A model generated the notes under the pieces. It did not search any database and was not told the DNA's origin. It worked only from the letters and a program-made list of their open reading frames with translations. Positions 1 to 7,029 of a stretch of DNA of 9,190 nt are shown one piece after another (position 1 is the first letter of the stretch; each line of letters opens with the position of its first letter). A program made the translations under genes and the position numbers. The stretch comes from JADJPL01 sp964607915 (GTDB taxonomy: Bacteria; Bacteroidota; Bacteroidia; Chitinophagales; Saprospiraceae), in contig CAZSMU010000146.1 of the NCBI GenBank assembly GCA_964607915.1, positions 1 through 9,190 on the forward strand, in the 5' to 3' direction.

Positions 1-640
1 CGACCCAGAAAGGTTTATCGGGGGAGTTGATCAGCAGGGAACGGATGATATCTTTTGAGCGGTTGGCGTAAAAAAGGGCCCATTTCCCTTTTGAATAGGC
101 GTAAATCCGGCCATCGTCCAGGCCGGCATACAAGATTCCATCGCGGAATTTGAGCATTTGGATGCGCAGCTTGTTGAACGGGATATTTTTTCCAATGGAG
201 GAAGAGAACGGCAAAATGCGTCCTGATTCGGGTTCGAAGAGGTAAATGGTATAGATTTCTTCCGTGTTTTTTTTTCGGTCATCGTCGTTGGAGTTGATTC
301 CTTTTTCCGCGACGACGAGCTTACCTTCCACATCCCCTACGATATCTATGCTGGTGTTGATTTTCCCTATGAATTTCGGGTCGTTGTAGTACAGGAACTC
401 ATATCCGTTGAAGCGCGCCAGGCCGCCGGGGGTGGAGACCCAGAGGAAGCCCTTTTCATCCTGGTGGATGGTGCGGATGATCATGCTCTCCAGCCCGTAT
501 CGGCCATCTATCGACTGGATGTCTATATGGTAGTCGCTGCTGTAATCGCCCTGTGCGCGCCCCGTACGGGATAAAGCCAGAACCAGTAGCCAGATGAAGG
601 CAGTTCTTCGGAAGAGAATCGGAGCTATGGTTTGTGCCAT
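1..640 (-). CDS. Reg_prop two-component sensor, N-terminal part (runs off left edge)
   Basis: The frame is open from the ATG at 640 to the window edge, giving 213 residues without a stop; the C-terminus lies outside. Residues 1-30 form a signal peptide (RR, then a hydrophobic stretch FIWLLVLAL, with likely cleavage near RAQ), so the following domain should be periplasmic. Residues 57-85 carry a clear Reg_prop signature (IHQDEKGFLWVSTPGGL, then ARFNGYEF), a blade of the beta-propeller found in Bacteroidota two-component sensors. A second blade-like stretch, ILYAGLDDGRIYAY, is at 169-182. Established knowledge: such propellers are usually followed by a Y_Y_Y domain, a membrane helix and a histidine kinase of the LytS or HisKA type. 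I infer a kinase here because the gene follows a response regulator by 11 bases on the same strand, but the kinase domain is not visible. There is no Shine-Dalgarno, as is usual in this phylum. A hybrid sensor-regulator or a kinase-less propeller protein remains possible. Confidence 0.9.
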   Translation of the reverse strand, partial: MAQTIAPILFRRTAFIWLLVLALSRTGRAQGDYSSDYHIDIQSIDGRYGLESMIIRTIHQDEKGFLWVSTPGGLARFNGYEFLYYNDPKFIGKINTSIDIVGDVEGKLVVAEKGINSNDDDRKKNTEEIYTIYLFEPESGRILPFSSSIGKNIPFNKLRIQMLKFRDGILYAGLDDGRIYAYSKGKWALFYANRSKDIIRSLLINSPDKPFWV

Positions 641-651
641 GGGTTGATCTG

Positions 652-1404
652 TTAAAGCGTGCGCAGCCGCTCCAGAAAGGTGCTGCGGAAACTCGTGCCG
701 ATTGGGATGAGCTTGCCCAGTATTTGTACGAAGTTCTCTGACAATTGGATGCTTTCCACCATAGAGAGGTTGACCATGAAATTCCGGTGTACCTGTACGA
801 AGAGCGGGGAGGGCAACTGCTGTGCGATGCGCTTGAGTGAGTTCTTGATGACGAAGCGGCTGAGATTCCGGACTTGTATCGTGCAGTAATTCCCATCGGA
901 TTCGAGGATGCCGACCTCTTTGAGCTCCACTTTGACGAGCTCACCTTTGGGGTTCTTGAGAAAGATAAAGTCGTTTAAGACCGTTCCTTCCTGCCAGGGG
1001 CGGTTTGTTGTATCGCTTGGACCATCCGGCTGGGCGTTGCGCAGAAGGGCGCTTTCCACGATGCTCTGCAGGGTGAACTGCCCGACCGGTTTGACGATAT
1101 ACCCGTGCGGTTTGAGTTGTCGCGCTCGCTGGTAAATGCCGGGTACGTCGGCAGAGGTGATGAAGATGACGGGGATACCAGTCATCTGCTCGGCTAATCC
1201 GATGCCGTCGGGCTCGCCTTTGAGGGAAATGTCGAGCAGGGCAAGGTCGGGCCTCGTGGCGGCTTTGGCCAACCAGTCCAGGGCTGCTCGGGCATTGTCA
1301 TGGCAAGCGGCTACCTGATACCCCAGGTTTTCTTCGATGATGCGGGTGAGTTCCAGCGCAAACAGCGGATCATCTTCTGCAATCAGGATTTGTACGCGTT
1401 CCAT
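652..1404 (-). CDS. LytTR-family response regulator (receiver + LytTR DNA-binding domain)
   Basis: A 250-residue transcriptional response regulator. The receiver domain covers about residues 3-122: acidic pocket E10-D11-D12, phosphoacceptor D58 in LALLDISLKG, T83 in FITS and the conserved lysine K105 in IVKP. After a linker at about 123-142 comes a LytTR domain (about 143-250), recognised by FLKNPKGELVKVELKEVGILESD style strands split around G171-N172-Y173 and by VHRNFMVNLSMVESI. It should be phosphorylated by a kinase and bind direct repeats in promoter DNA. The frame is open upstream to 1614, but that extra stretch has no domain features, whereas the ATG at 1404 starts MERVQILIAEDD, the normal beginning of a receiver. 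The gene precedes the Reg_prop sensor with an 11-base gap, so the two are probably cotranscribed. It is divergent from miaB; I could not identify its own promoter with confidence. Target genes cannot be read from the sequence, though the direct repeat at 1564-1593 is a candidate site. Confidence 0.95.
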   Translation of the reverse strand: MERVQILIAEDDPLFALELTRIIEENLGYQVAACHDNARAALDWLAKAATRPDLALLDISLKGEPDGIGLAEQMTGIPVIFITSADVPGIYQRARQLKPHGYIVKPVGQFTLQSIVESALLRNAQPDGPSDTTNRPWQEGTVLNDFIFLKNPKGELVKVELKEVGILESDGNYCTIQVRNLSRFVIKNSLKRIAQQLPSPLFVQVHRNFMVNLSMVESIQLSENFVQILGKLIPIGTSFRSTFLERLRTL

Positions 1405-1558
1405 ATACTTGGTCTCGAAGTCCCGGCACCGGAAAGGGAAGGGGTTGAAGCATACTTCGTTTTCCCTGATGTAAAACGGCCTCGGGATGGTTGAAGGGGG
1501 ATGCCACAAGATACGCGTTTTTGATATATTCTCCCCTTTTTTTATTGCGCAACAAAAC

Positions 1559-1589
1559 CTGACAAATTTGCAGGTGTTTCTTAAATTTG
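1559..1589 (+). promoter_or_regulatory. Candidate Bacteroidota-type promoter of miaB
   Basis: TAAATTTG at 1582-1589 matches the Bacteroidota -7 element TAnnTTTG exactly. A weak upstream element, CTG at 1559-1561, lies 20 bases before it, where TTG is expected. Transcription would start around 1596, leaving a leader of about a dozen A-rich bases (ending GTAAAAAT) before the miaB ATG at 1609. This is a pattern match only; the upstream element is imperfect. Confidence 0.55.
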
Positions 1590-1593
1590 CAGG
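1564..1593. repeat. 11-bp direct repeat in the divergent regulator/miaB intergenic region
   Basis: AAATTTGCAGG occurs exactly at 1564-1574 and again at 1583-1593, a period of 19 bases. The second copy overlaps the candidate -7 element of miaB. The first copy also sits in a near-palindrome, CCTG-A-CAAATTTG-CAGG (1558-1574). A direct repeat about two helix turns apart could be an operator, possibly for the divergently encoded LytTR regulator, but the function is inference. It could equally be a duplicated promoter element. Confidence 0.5.
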
Positions 1594-1608
1594 CTTAAAC
1601 GTAAAAAT

Positions 1609-3024
1609 ATGCAAAATTCCCTATATGCTCCCGATGACGCGCTGGTATATGCCGGGCAGGAAACACACCCGCAGGTGGGTTCAGCGGAAGAGGGCAAACG
1701 GTTCTACATCGAAAGCTACGGGTGCCAGATGAACTTCTCCGACAGTGAGATCGTGGCCTCTATTCTCTCCGGGCTGAGCTACCGGCCCACGCGCGACCTG
1801 GAAGAGGCCGACCTGGCGCTCATCAACACCTGCTCCATCCGGGAAAAGGCCGAGGAGACCGTCCGCAAGCGCCTTTCGGCGTTCAACCAGGTCAAGAAAA
1901 AACGCCCGGGCATGATGATTGGCGTACTGGGCTGTATGGCCGAACGCCTCAAATCGAAATTCCTCGAAGAAGAAAAATTGGTGGACCTGGTCGTCGGGCC
2001 AGATGCCTACCGCGATCTGCCTACTCTGTTGGCCGATGTAGAAGATGGGGAAAAGGGAATCAACGTCTTCCTGTCACGCGAAGAAACGTACTCGGACATA
2101 AGCCCCCTGCGCCTCGGGTCAAACGGGGTCAGCGCATTCATCTCCATCATGCGGGGCTGCGACAATATGTGCTCCTTCTGCGTCGTGCCCTTCACTCGAG
2201 GCCGGGAGCGCAGCCGCGACGCCTTCAGCATAGTGGCTGAGGCAGCAGGACTGGTGGAAAATGGTTTCCGCGAAGTCACCCTGCTCGGGCAGAACGTGGA
2301 TTCCTACAAGTGGGAAAACCCGGAAACCGGCCAAATCGTTCCCTTCGCCCAACTGCTCGCCATGGTGGCACAGGTGGACCCCCGCCTGCGCGTGCGCTTT
2401 TCTACCTCCCATCCCAAAGATATCACTGATGAGGTGCTCCACACCATGGCTGCACACCCGAATATCTGCAAGTATATCCACTTGCCGGTGCAGTCGGGCA
2501 ACAGCCGCGTGCTGGAGCTCATGAACCGCACCTACGACCGGGAATGGTACCTCGACCGCATAGGGGCCATCCGCCGTATCCTGCCCGATTGCGCGGTATC
2601 CTCCGACATCATCGCCGGCTTTTGTACGGAAACGGAGGAAGAACACCAGGATACGCTGAGCATGATCGAACTGGCCGATTACAGCATGTCCTATATGTTC
2701 GCCTACTCGGAACGTCCAGGCACCCTCGCCGCCCGGAAATACCAGGACGATATCCCGGAAGCGGTCAAAAAACGCCGCCTCCAGGAAATCATCCGCCTGC
2801 AAACCCAGGTTTCTTTCCACCACAACCGCCGGGATATTGGGAAAACCTTCGAGGTACTCATAGAAGGGGATTCCCGGCGTTCCGACCAGGACTTCTGCGG
2901 ACGAAACTCCCAGAACAAAATGGTCGTTTTCCCCAAAAGGCCGGGCCTCAAACCGGGGGACTATGTACCCGTGACCATACGGGATGCCAGCAGCGCCACC
3001 CTCTTGGGCGATATCGCCCTCTAA
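1609..3024 (+). CDS. miaB: tRNA-2-methylthio-N6-dimethylallyladenosine synthase MiaB
   Basis: A 471-residue radical-SAM methylthiotransferase, close to the usual family length (about 440-475). It converts i6A37 to ms2i6A37 in tRNAs reading UNN codons, in the cytoplasm. The N-terminal UPF0004 domain shows the three cysteines for the auxiliary iron-sulfur cluster: C39 in ESYGCQMNFSDSE, C75 in INTCSIREKAE and C109 in VLGCMAERLK. The radical-SAM cluster is C184-x3-C188-x2-C191 in MRGCDNMCSFCVVPFTRGRE. A TRAM domain covers about 408-470 (GRNSQNKMVVFP near 431-442). The motif YGCQMN and the RGRERSR stretch favour MiaB over its relatives RimO and MtaB. About 30 residues precede the core domain, as is usual in Bacteroidota; the ATG at 1609 follows an A-rich leader. 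The gene heads the miaB - sigma-54 activator - lptE run, with 25 bases to the next start. Confidence 0.98.
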   Translation: MQNSLYAPDDALVYAGQETHPQVGSAEEGKRFYIESYGCQMNFSDSEIVASILSGLSYRPTRDLEEADLALINTCSIREKAEETVRKRLSAFNQVKKKRPGMMIGVLGCMAERLKSKFLEEEKLVDLVVGPDAYRDLPTLLADVEDGEKGINVFLSREETYSDISPLRLGSNGVSAFISIMRGCDNMCSFCVVPFTRGRERSRDAFSIVAEAAGLVENGFREVTLLGQNVDSYKWENPETGQIVPFAQLLAMVAQVDPRLRVRFSTSHPKDITDEVLHTMAAHPNICKYIHLPVQSGNSRVLELMNRTYDREWYLDRIGAIRRILPDCAVSSDIIAGFCTETEEEHQDTLSMIELADYSMSYMFAYSERPGTLAARKYQDDIPEAVKKRRLQEIIRLQTQVSFHHNRRDIGKTFEVLIEGDSRRSDQDFCGRNSQNKMVVFPKRPGLKPGDYVPVTIRDASSATLLGDIAL

Positions 3025-3049
3025 CCCTCAAGCCCTCCCCCCCTCCGCT

Positions 3050-4342
3050 ATGGAACACTTGCAAGCTATCAAACAGCGCTTTGGCATCGTCGGCCAGTCT
3101 ACCTTGCTGGACAGGGCGCTCAGTACCGCAATCCGGGTAGCCTCAACCGACCTGAGCGTGCTGATCACCGGGGAAAGTGGGGCCGGAAAAGAGGTTTTTT
3201 CTAAAATCATCCATTCCCTTAGCCCCCGCAAACACGAGAAATCCATCGCCATCAACTGCGGCGCCATCCCGGAAGGCACCATCAACTCCGAACTTTTTGG
3301 CCATGAAAAAGGAGCTTTCACCGGCGCAACGGGCGAACGGAAAGGCTATTTTGAAACCTACGACGGCGGCACGATTTTCCTGGATGAAATCGGCGAAATG
3401 CCCCTCGATACCCAAGCCTATCTCCTGCGCGTGCTGGAAAGTGGCGAATTCATCCGCGTGGGCTCGTCGAAAGTGCTGCGCACCAACGTGCGCATCATCG
3501 CGGCCACCAATGTCAACCTCGAAGAGTTTATCAGAAAAGGGAAGTTCCGGGAAGACCTCTACTACCGCCTGAATACGGTCTCCATCAAAGTGCCCGCCCT
3601 GCGGGAACGCCGCGAAGACATCTACATGTTGTTCCGAAAGTTCACTATTGATTTTTCGGAAAAATACCAGATGAAACCTGTGCAGGTGGACGAACAGGCC
3701 CGCAAAATCCTGGAAAACTACCCCTGGCCCGGCAATATACGAGAGCTGAAGAACGTCGCGGAAAAAGTATCCATCCTCTCCGAAGACCGGCACCTGAGCG
3801 CGGAAATGCTGCTGGAGTACCTGCCCAACCTGCGCGGCCCAAGCATGCCGATGCTGCCAAAGCCCCACGGGGAAAGCAGCGGCCTGCAGGAGCGGGAAAT
3901 CCTCTACAAGCTGTTGTTCGATATGAAGGCCGACCTCAACGACCTCAAAAAACTAGTGCTCGGCCTGATCCGGAGCAACGACCTCCGCATGCCCGACGCC
4001 CGTACCTTAAAGGCTCTGGAGCCCGGGTCAGCCCTCGCAGTCGCCGACCCCTACACCGTCCTTGCTCCCACCTTCGACCCACTGGAAGAAGAAGTCCAGC
4101 CCGATGAAGCAAACGAACCCCACGGCCACCGCCCGGTCATTTTGTCTGCCGCCCATGAACACCCCCCCGGTCGCACGGGCAAAGCAGAGATCCTCGATGA
4201 CAACCTGCGCCTGGAAGACCAGGAAAAACAACTCATCCAACGCGCACTGCGCAAATTTAACGGCAGACGGAAAGAAGCAGCTCAGGAACTGGGGATATCG
4301 GAACGCACCTTGTACCGCAAAATCAGACAATACAACCTTTGA
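3050..4342 (+). CDS. Stand-alone sigma-54-dependent transcriptional activator (AAA+ with Fis-type HTH)
   Basis: A 430-residue bacterial enhancer-binding protein that should remodel RNA polymerase-sigma-54 by ATP hydrolysis. The AAA+ domain begins almost at the N-terminus (FGIVGQS at 11-17): Walker A GESGAGKE (41-48), sigma-54 contact loop GAFTGA (88-93), Walker B GTIFLDE (107-113), sensor I AATN (151-154), arginine-finger region FREDLYYRLN (166-175) and sensor II WPGNIREL (226-233). A helix-turn-helix of the Fis type lies at about 396-428 (KEAAQELGISERTLYRKIRQY). There is no receiver, GAF or PAS domain, so activity is probably controlled by expression, by a partner protein or by ligand binding to the AAA+ core. 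The region at about 262-390 is long, Pro/Glu-rich and without a recognisable domain, apart from a likely helix at 279-310. The frame is open from 2984, but the first 22 codons overlap the miaB 3' end, and ATG 3050 starts just before the core. Between miaB and lptE this is a conserved Bacteroidota arrangement. Confidence 0.95.
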   Translation: MEHLQAIKQRFGIVGQSTLLDRALSTAIRVASTDLSVLITGESGAGKEVFSKIIHSLSPRKHEKSIAINCGAIPEGTINSELFGHEKGAFTGATGERKGYFETYDGGTIFLDEIGEMPLDTQAYLLRVLESGEFIRVGSSKVLRTNVRIIAATNVNLEEFIRKGKFREDLYYRLNTVSIKVPALRERREDIYMLFRKFTIDFSEKYQMKPVQVDEQARKILENYPWPGNIRELKNVAEKVSILSEDRHLSAEMLLEYLPNLRGPSMPMLPKPHGESSGLQEREILYKLLFDMKADLNDLKKLVLGLIRSNDLRMPDARTLKALEPGSALAVADPYTVLAPTFDPLEEEVQPDEANEPHGHRPVILSAAHEHPPGRTGKAEILDDNLRLEDQEKQLIQRALRKFNGRRKEAAQELGISERTLYRKIRQYNL

Positions 4343-4347
4343 ACGAT

Positions 4348-4839
4348 ATGTATAGAGCCCTCGCTATCTCCCTGCTGCTGCCCCTGCTCGCAGGCTGCTA
4401 CTCCTTCCGGGGCGTCAGCCTGGATCCGGCCATCGAAACGTACTACGTGGCACCCTTCGCCAACAACGCAGAAAACGCACTGCCCTCCCTGTCCAAAACC
4501 ATGGAGGACGCCCTGCGGGAAAAAGTGCGCACAGAATCTCGCCTCCGATACGACGATACCGACCCGGATGTCGAGTTTCGGGGTACCCTGGTCGAGTTCC
4601 GCATCTCCTCGGAAGCGCCGCGCACCGGAGAGGTGACCGCAATCAACCGCCTGACCATCAACCTAGCAGTCGAATATTTCAACAACCAGACCGATAAGCA
4701 AGTCTGGAAGCGCAATTTTTCCTTCTTCTTCGACTATCCCAACGATCGCGATTTCTCCAGCGTGGAGGCAGAAGCCATCAAGGCGATTACCAACCAGATC
4801 ATGGAAGATATTTTCAACGCCGCATTCTCCGACTGGTAA
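4348..4839 (+). CDS. lptE: LptE-family LPS-assembly lipoprotein
   Basis: A 163-residue lipoprotein. A short signal peptide ends in the lipobox LAGC, with the lipidated cysteine at C17. The mature part begins CYSFRGVSLDPAIETYYV and continues APFANNAENALPSLS, then a helix MEDALREKVRTESRL, the pattern of the LptE family in Bacteroidota. LptE plugs and assembles the LptD barrel, which inserts LPS into the outer membrane; lptD is not in this window. The gene starts 5 bases after the activator's stop. An alternative TTG start at 4339 overlaps that TGA (TTGA) and would add only three residues, so ATG 4348 is preferred. Position after miaB and the sigma-54 activator supports the assignment. The family is sequence-diverse, so it rests on lipobox, length, pattern and context together. 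Confidence 0.88.
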   Translation: MYRALAISLLLPLLAGCYSFRGVSLDPAIETYYVAPFANNAENALPSLSKTMEDALREKVRTESRLRYDDTDPDVEFRGTLVEFRISSEAPRTGEVTAINRLTINLAVEYFNNQTDKQVWKRNFSFFFDYPNDRDFSSVEAEAIKAITNQIMEDIFNAAFSDW

Positions 4840-4840
4840 A

Positions 4841-4872
4841 TTTGAAAATACCGGCCCTTGTACGTACCTTCC
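4841..4872 (+). promoter_or_regulatory. Candidate promoter of the serine hydrolase gene
   Basis: TTTG at 4841-4844, directly after the lptE stop, is followed after 20 bases by TACCTTCC at 4865-4872, which keeps the TAnnTT core of the Bacteroidota -7 element but lacks its final TG. The start codon is at 4891. This is a weak match, but it agrees with the 51-base gap that separates the hydrolase from lptE. Confidence 0.35.
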
Positions 4873-4890
4873 ACATCAAAATCCTTTTGT

Positions 4891-6168
4891 ATGCAAACCA
4901 TCTTCCGCGTATCCCTCTTGCTGCCCGCAGCGCTGCTCTTTGTCCTTCGCCTGTCCGGACAGCCCGTGCTGTCGCGCAGCGTCAGCGCCCATCCCGATGT
5001 TGACCCCGTGCGCCTGGAGCGCGTCAAGCAGGTCGTCGAGGGGTATGTGAAAGACGGAAAAATCGTCGGTGCCGTGGCGCTGGTAGCCAAAGACGGAAAG
5101 CTGATCGTCCACCAGGGCTTTGGGCTGGACGACCGGGAAAAGAAAAAGCCCATGCCGGCAGACGGGATCTTCCGCATCGCTTCCCAAACCAAGGCCCTGA
5201 CCTCCGTGGGCATTATGATGCTGCTGGAAGAGGGAAAGTTGCTGCTGACCGACCCGGTGCACAAGTTTATCCCAAGTTTCAAAAACGCCCAGGTCGTCGC
5301 GACCTACGAGCCGAAAGATACTACGTACACCACTACACCCGCTAAGCGCGACATCACGATCAAAGACCTGCTCACGCATACGTCGGGATTGGGATATGCA
5401 GCGATTGGAAGCCCTATGATGCAGGCCATTTACGCCAAAAACGGCATTTCTGCGGGCATCGGGGATTTCAAGGCGGACATGCTGCGCTCTATGGACAAAC
5501 TGGGTACGCTGCCTCTCGAACACCAGCCCGGGGAGCGCTGGACCTACGGCCTGAATACCGACGTATTGGGGCACATCATAGAGCGCTTATCTGGCATGTC
5601 GCTGGAGGAGTTCTTCCGCAAGCGCATCTGCGAACCCCTCGATATGCAGGACACTTGGTTTACCCTCCCGTCCGACAAACACGCCCGGCTGACGGCCATC
5701 TACCGCCGGGAAAGCCCGGGGGTGTTCGCGCCGCTGCGCGTAGAGACTTCGGGTATCTTCCCGGATTTCCCCAACCGACAGAAATCCTACTTCTCAGGAG
5801 GGGCGGGGTTGTCGTCTTCGGCCTGGGATTACGCTGCTTTCCTGCAAATGTTGCTCAATAAAGGCACCTGGAACGGAAAGGTCCTGCTCGCGCCCCGAAC
5901 CGTAGAGATGATGGTGCAAAACCAGGTGGGAAGCCTCTGGGGCGGAAAACAGTTCGGCCTGGGTTTTTCAGTCGTCTCAAATGCCGATGCTGACAATATC
6001 CGCAACGTGGGCACCTTCTCCTGGGGCGGTGCTTTCGCCACCGCCTATTGGGCTGACCCTAAGGAAAATATCGTTGCCGTCCTGATGACCCAGCAAGTCG
6101 GTGCCGGACCGGAATGGGGCGAAATGCAGGAAAAATTCGCGGTCGCTATTTACCAGGCACTGCGTTAG
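4891..6168 (+). CDS. Exported serine hydrolase, class C beta-lactamase / penicillin-binding-protein-like fold
   Basis: A 425-residue protein. Residues 1-24 form a signal peptide (FRVSLLLPAALLFVLRLSGQ), so it acts in the periplasm or outside. The catalytic Ser-x-x-Lys is S98-Q-T-K101 in FRIASQTKALT; the Tyr-x-Asn-type motif is Y219-G-L-N222 in WTYGLNTD. The third motif (KTG or HxG in relatives) is probably SWGGAFAT at 377-384. ITIKDLLTHTSGLGY (156-170) and FSGGAGLSSSAWDYAAF (301-317) are typical of this family. Members include esterases, D-aminopeptidases and true AmpC enzymes. The sequence looks more like the esterase/peptidase group common in Bacteroidota than a resistance beta-lactamase, and the natural substrate cannot be told. 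The frame begins at TTG 4858, but the 11 extra residues are not signal-like, and ATG 4891 gives a proper signal peptide. The DUF2490 gene follows by 11 bases, suggesting one transcript. Confidence 0.93.
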   Translation: MQTIFRVSLLLPAALLFVLRLSGQPVLSRSVSAHPDVDPVRLERVKQVVEGYVKDGKIVGAVALVAKDGKLIVHQGFGLDDREKKKPMPADGIFRIASQTKALTSVGIMMLLEEGKLLLTDPVHKFIPSFKNAQVVATYEPKDTTYTTTPAKRDITIKDLLTHTSGLGYAAIGSPMMQAIYAKNGISAGIGDFKADMLRSMDKLGTLPLEHQPGERWTYGLNTDVLGHIIERLSGMSLEEFFRKRICEPLDMQDTWFTLPSDKHARLTAIYRRESPGVFAPLRVETSGIFPDFPNRQKSYFSGGAGLSSSAWDYAAFLQMLLNKGTWNGKVLLAPRTVEMMVQNQVGSLWGGKQFGLGFSVVSNADADNIRNVGTFSWGGAFATAYWADPKENIVAVLMTQQVGAGPEWGEMQEKFAVAIYQALR

Positions 6169-6179
6169 GGCAAGAAGCT

Positions 6180-6905
6180 ATGAGGGGTAAAAATCGAATC
6201 GGCGGGGTAGTGCTGTGTACCCTGGCCTTTCTGGGCATTGGGTATGCACAGCCGCGCGAGCTGGGTTCCTGGAACATCCTCAACGTGCGTTATGCCTTGA
6301 AGGGGCCTTGGAGCTTGTTTGGGGAAGCCCAGGTGCGCTCCCTGCGCTTTTACGACCATTTTCATTACCACGAAATCAAATCGGGGCTTACCTACAGGGC
6401 TTACCCCAATCTGCGGATCTCTCTGGCCCTCGGCAAGTACGACACCTATCGGGCAGGCGGGGATTTCGTCACCCCGAAAAACAACAGCGAAATCCGCCTC
6501 TGGCCCCAGGTGTCGCTGACCCAGTCGGCGGGCCTCCTGGCTATCGAACACCGATACCGCGCTGAACTGCGATTTACCAGCAATGGTTATCGCAACCGCT
6601 TCCGCTACCGACTGGGTTTGTTGTACCCCCTGGTCGAGGAACGCCAGGGCGTGCGGGCCTTGCATATCGGGGTTGGAAACGAGGTGTTCCTGACCGATAA
6701 AGCGCCCTATTTCGAGCGCAATCGCTTCAATGCGTCGCTGACCTACCGCCTATCCCCGTCGCTCAGCGCAATGGCGGGCTACCTGCGGCAGTTCGATTAT
6801 AAAATCAACGATGAAACAGGACACAGCTTCCTGCAGGTGGGGTGGTATCTCGAATGGGCAGGGAAAGCGTCCAAACCTACGCCAGGGTTCCGCGAAGACA
6901 ACTAA
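6180..6905 (+). CDS. DUF2490 family outer-membrane beta-barrel protein
   Basis: A 241-residue exported protein. The signal peptide is about residues 1-23 (hydrophobic VVLCTLAFLGIGYA, cleaved before Q24). The mature part starts ELGSWNILNVRYAL and continues with alternating aromatic strands (WSLFGEAQVRSLRFYDHF, then YHEIKSGLTYRAYPNL), the pattern of DUF2490, a predicted small barrel of Bacteroidota outer membranes. Strands recur to the C-terminus (IEHRYRAELRF, NRFRYRLGLLY, FNASLTYRLS, FLQVGWYLEW). Function is unknown for the family. The frame is open from GTG 6114, inside the hydrolase gene, but ATG 6180 gives a normal signal peptide and leaves an 11-base gap after the hydrolase stop. The pairing suggests a shared envelope role, but that is only inference. 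The C-terminus does not end in the usual aromatic residue, having a short polar tail instead. Confidence 0.85.
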   Translation: MRGKNRIGGVVLCTLAFLGIGYAQPRELGSWNILNVRYALKGPWSLFGEAQVRSLRFYDHFHYHEIKSGLTYRAYPNLRISLALGKYDTYRAGGDFVTPKNNSEIRLWPQVSLTQSAGLLAIEHRYRAELRFTSNGYRNRFRYRLGLLYPLVEERQGVRALHIGVGNEVFLTDKAPYFERNRFNASLTYRLSPSLSAMAGYLRQFDYKINDETGHSFLQVGWYLEWAGKASKPTPGFREDN

Positions 6906-6974
6906 ACAGTCCGATTTACACCGTTTTGTTTTGCCTATAAAGGTGGTTTTGGAATATTTTTTTATAATAAAAAG

Positions 6975-7005
6975 CTGAAAAACAAAGAACTAAATTTTAT
7001 CTTTC
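6975..7005 (+). promoter_or_regulatory. Promoter-like element in the long intergenic region
   Basis: TATCTTTC at 6998-7005 differs from the Bacteroidota -7 consensus TAnnTTTG in one base, and CTG at 6975-6977 lies 20 bases upstream, the same spacing as in the miaB candidate. Transcription would start near 7012, about 440 bases before the SWIM gene. If used, it would give either a very long leader or a separate small RNA. Confidence 0.35.
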
Positions 7006-7029
7006 GCGAATTATTACACGGTGTTCTCC

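Noticed and set aside
1491..1506. Possible sigma-54 (-24/-12) promoter on the minus strand upstream of the LytTR regulator
   Set aside because: The -24 part TGGCAT is good, but the -12 part reads TTCAA and lacks the essential GC, so it is not a functional-looking sigma-54 promoter.
1405..1614. A 70-codon N-terminal extension of the LytTR regulator frame
   Set aside because: The extension has no domain features, runs across the miaB promoter region, and the receiver begins normally at the ATG at 1404.
2119..2823. A 234-codon minus-strand frame inside miaB
   Set aside because: It lies fully opposite the well-conserved MiaB radical-SAM region and has no recognisable domain, so it is a shadow frame.
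3143..3868. A 241-codon minus-strand frame inside the sigma-54 activator gene
   Set aside because: It is opposite the AAA+ motifs and its product is a low-information Phe/Val/His-rich sequence.
4876..5574. A 232-codon minus-strand frame inside the hydrolase gene
   Set aside because: The plus strand carries signal peptide and catalytic motifs here; the antisense product has no domain features.
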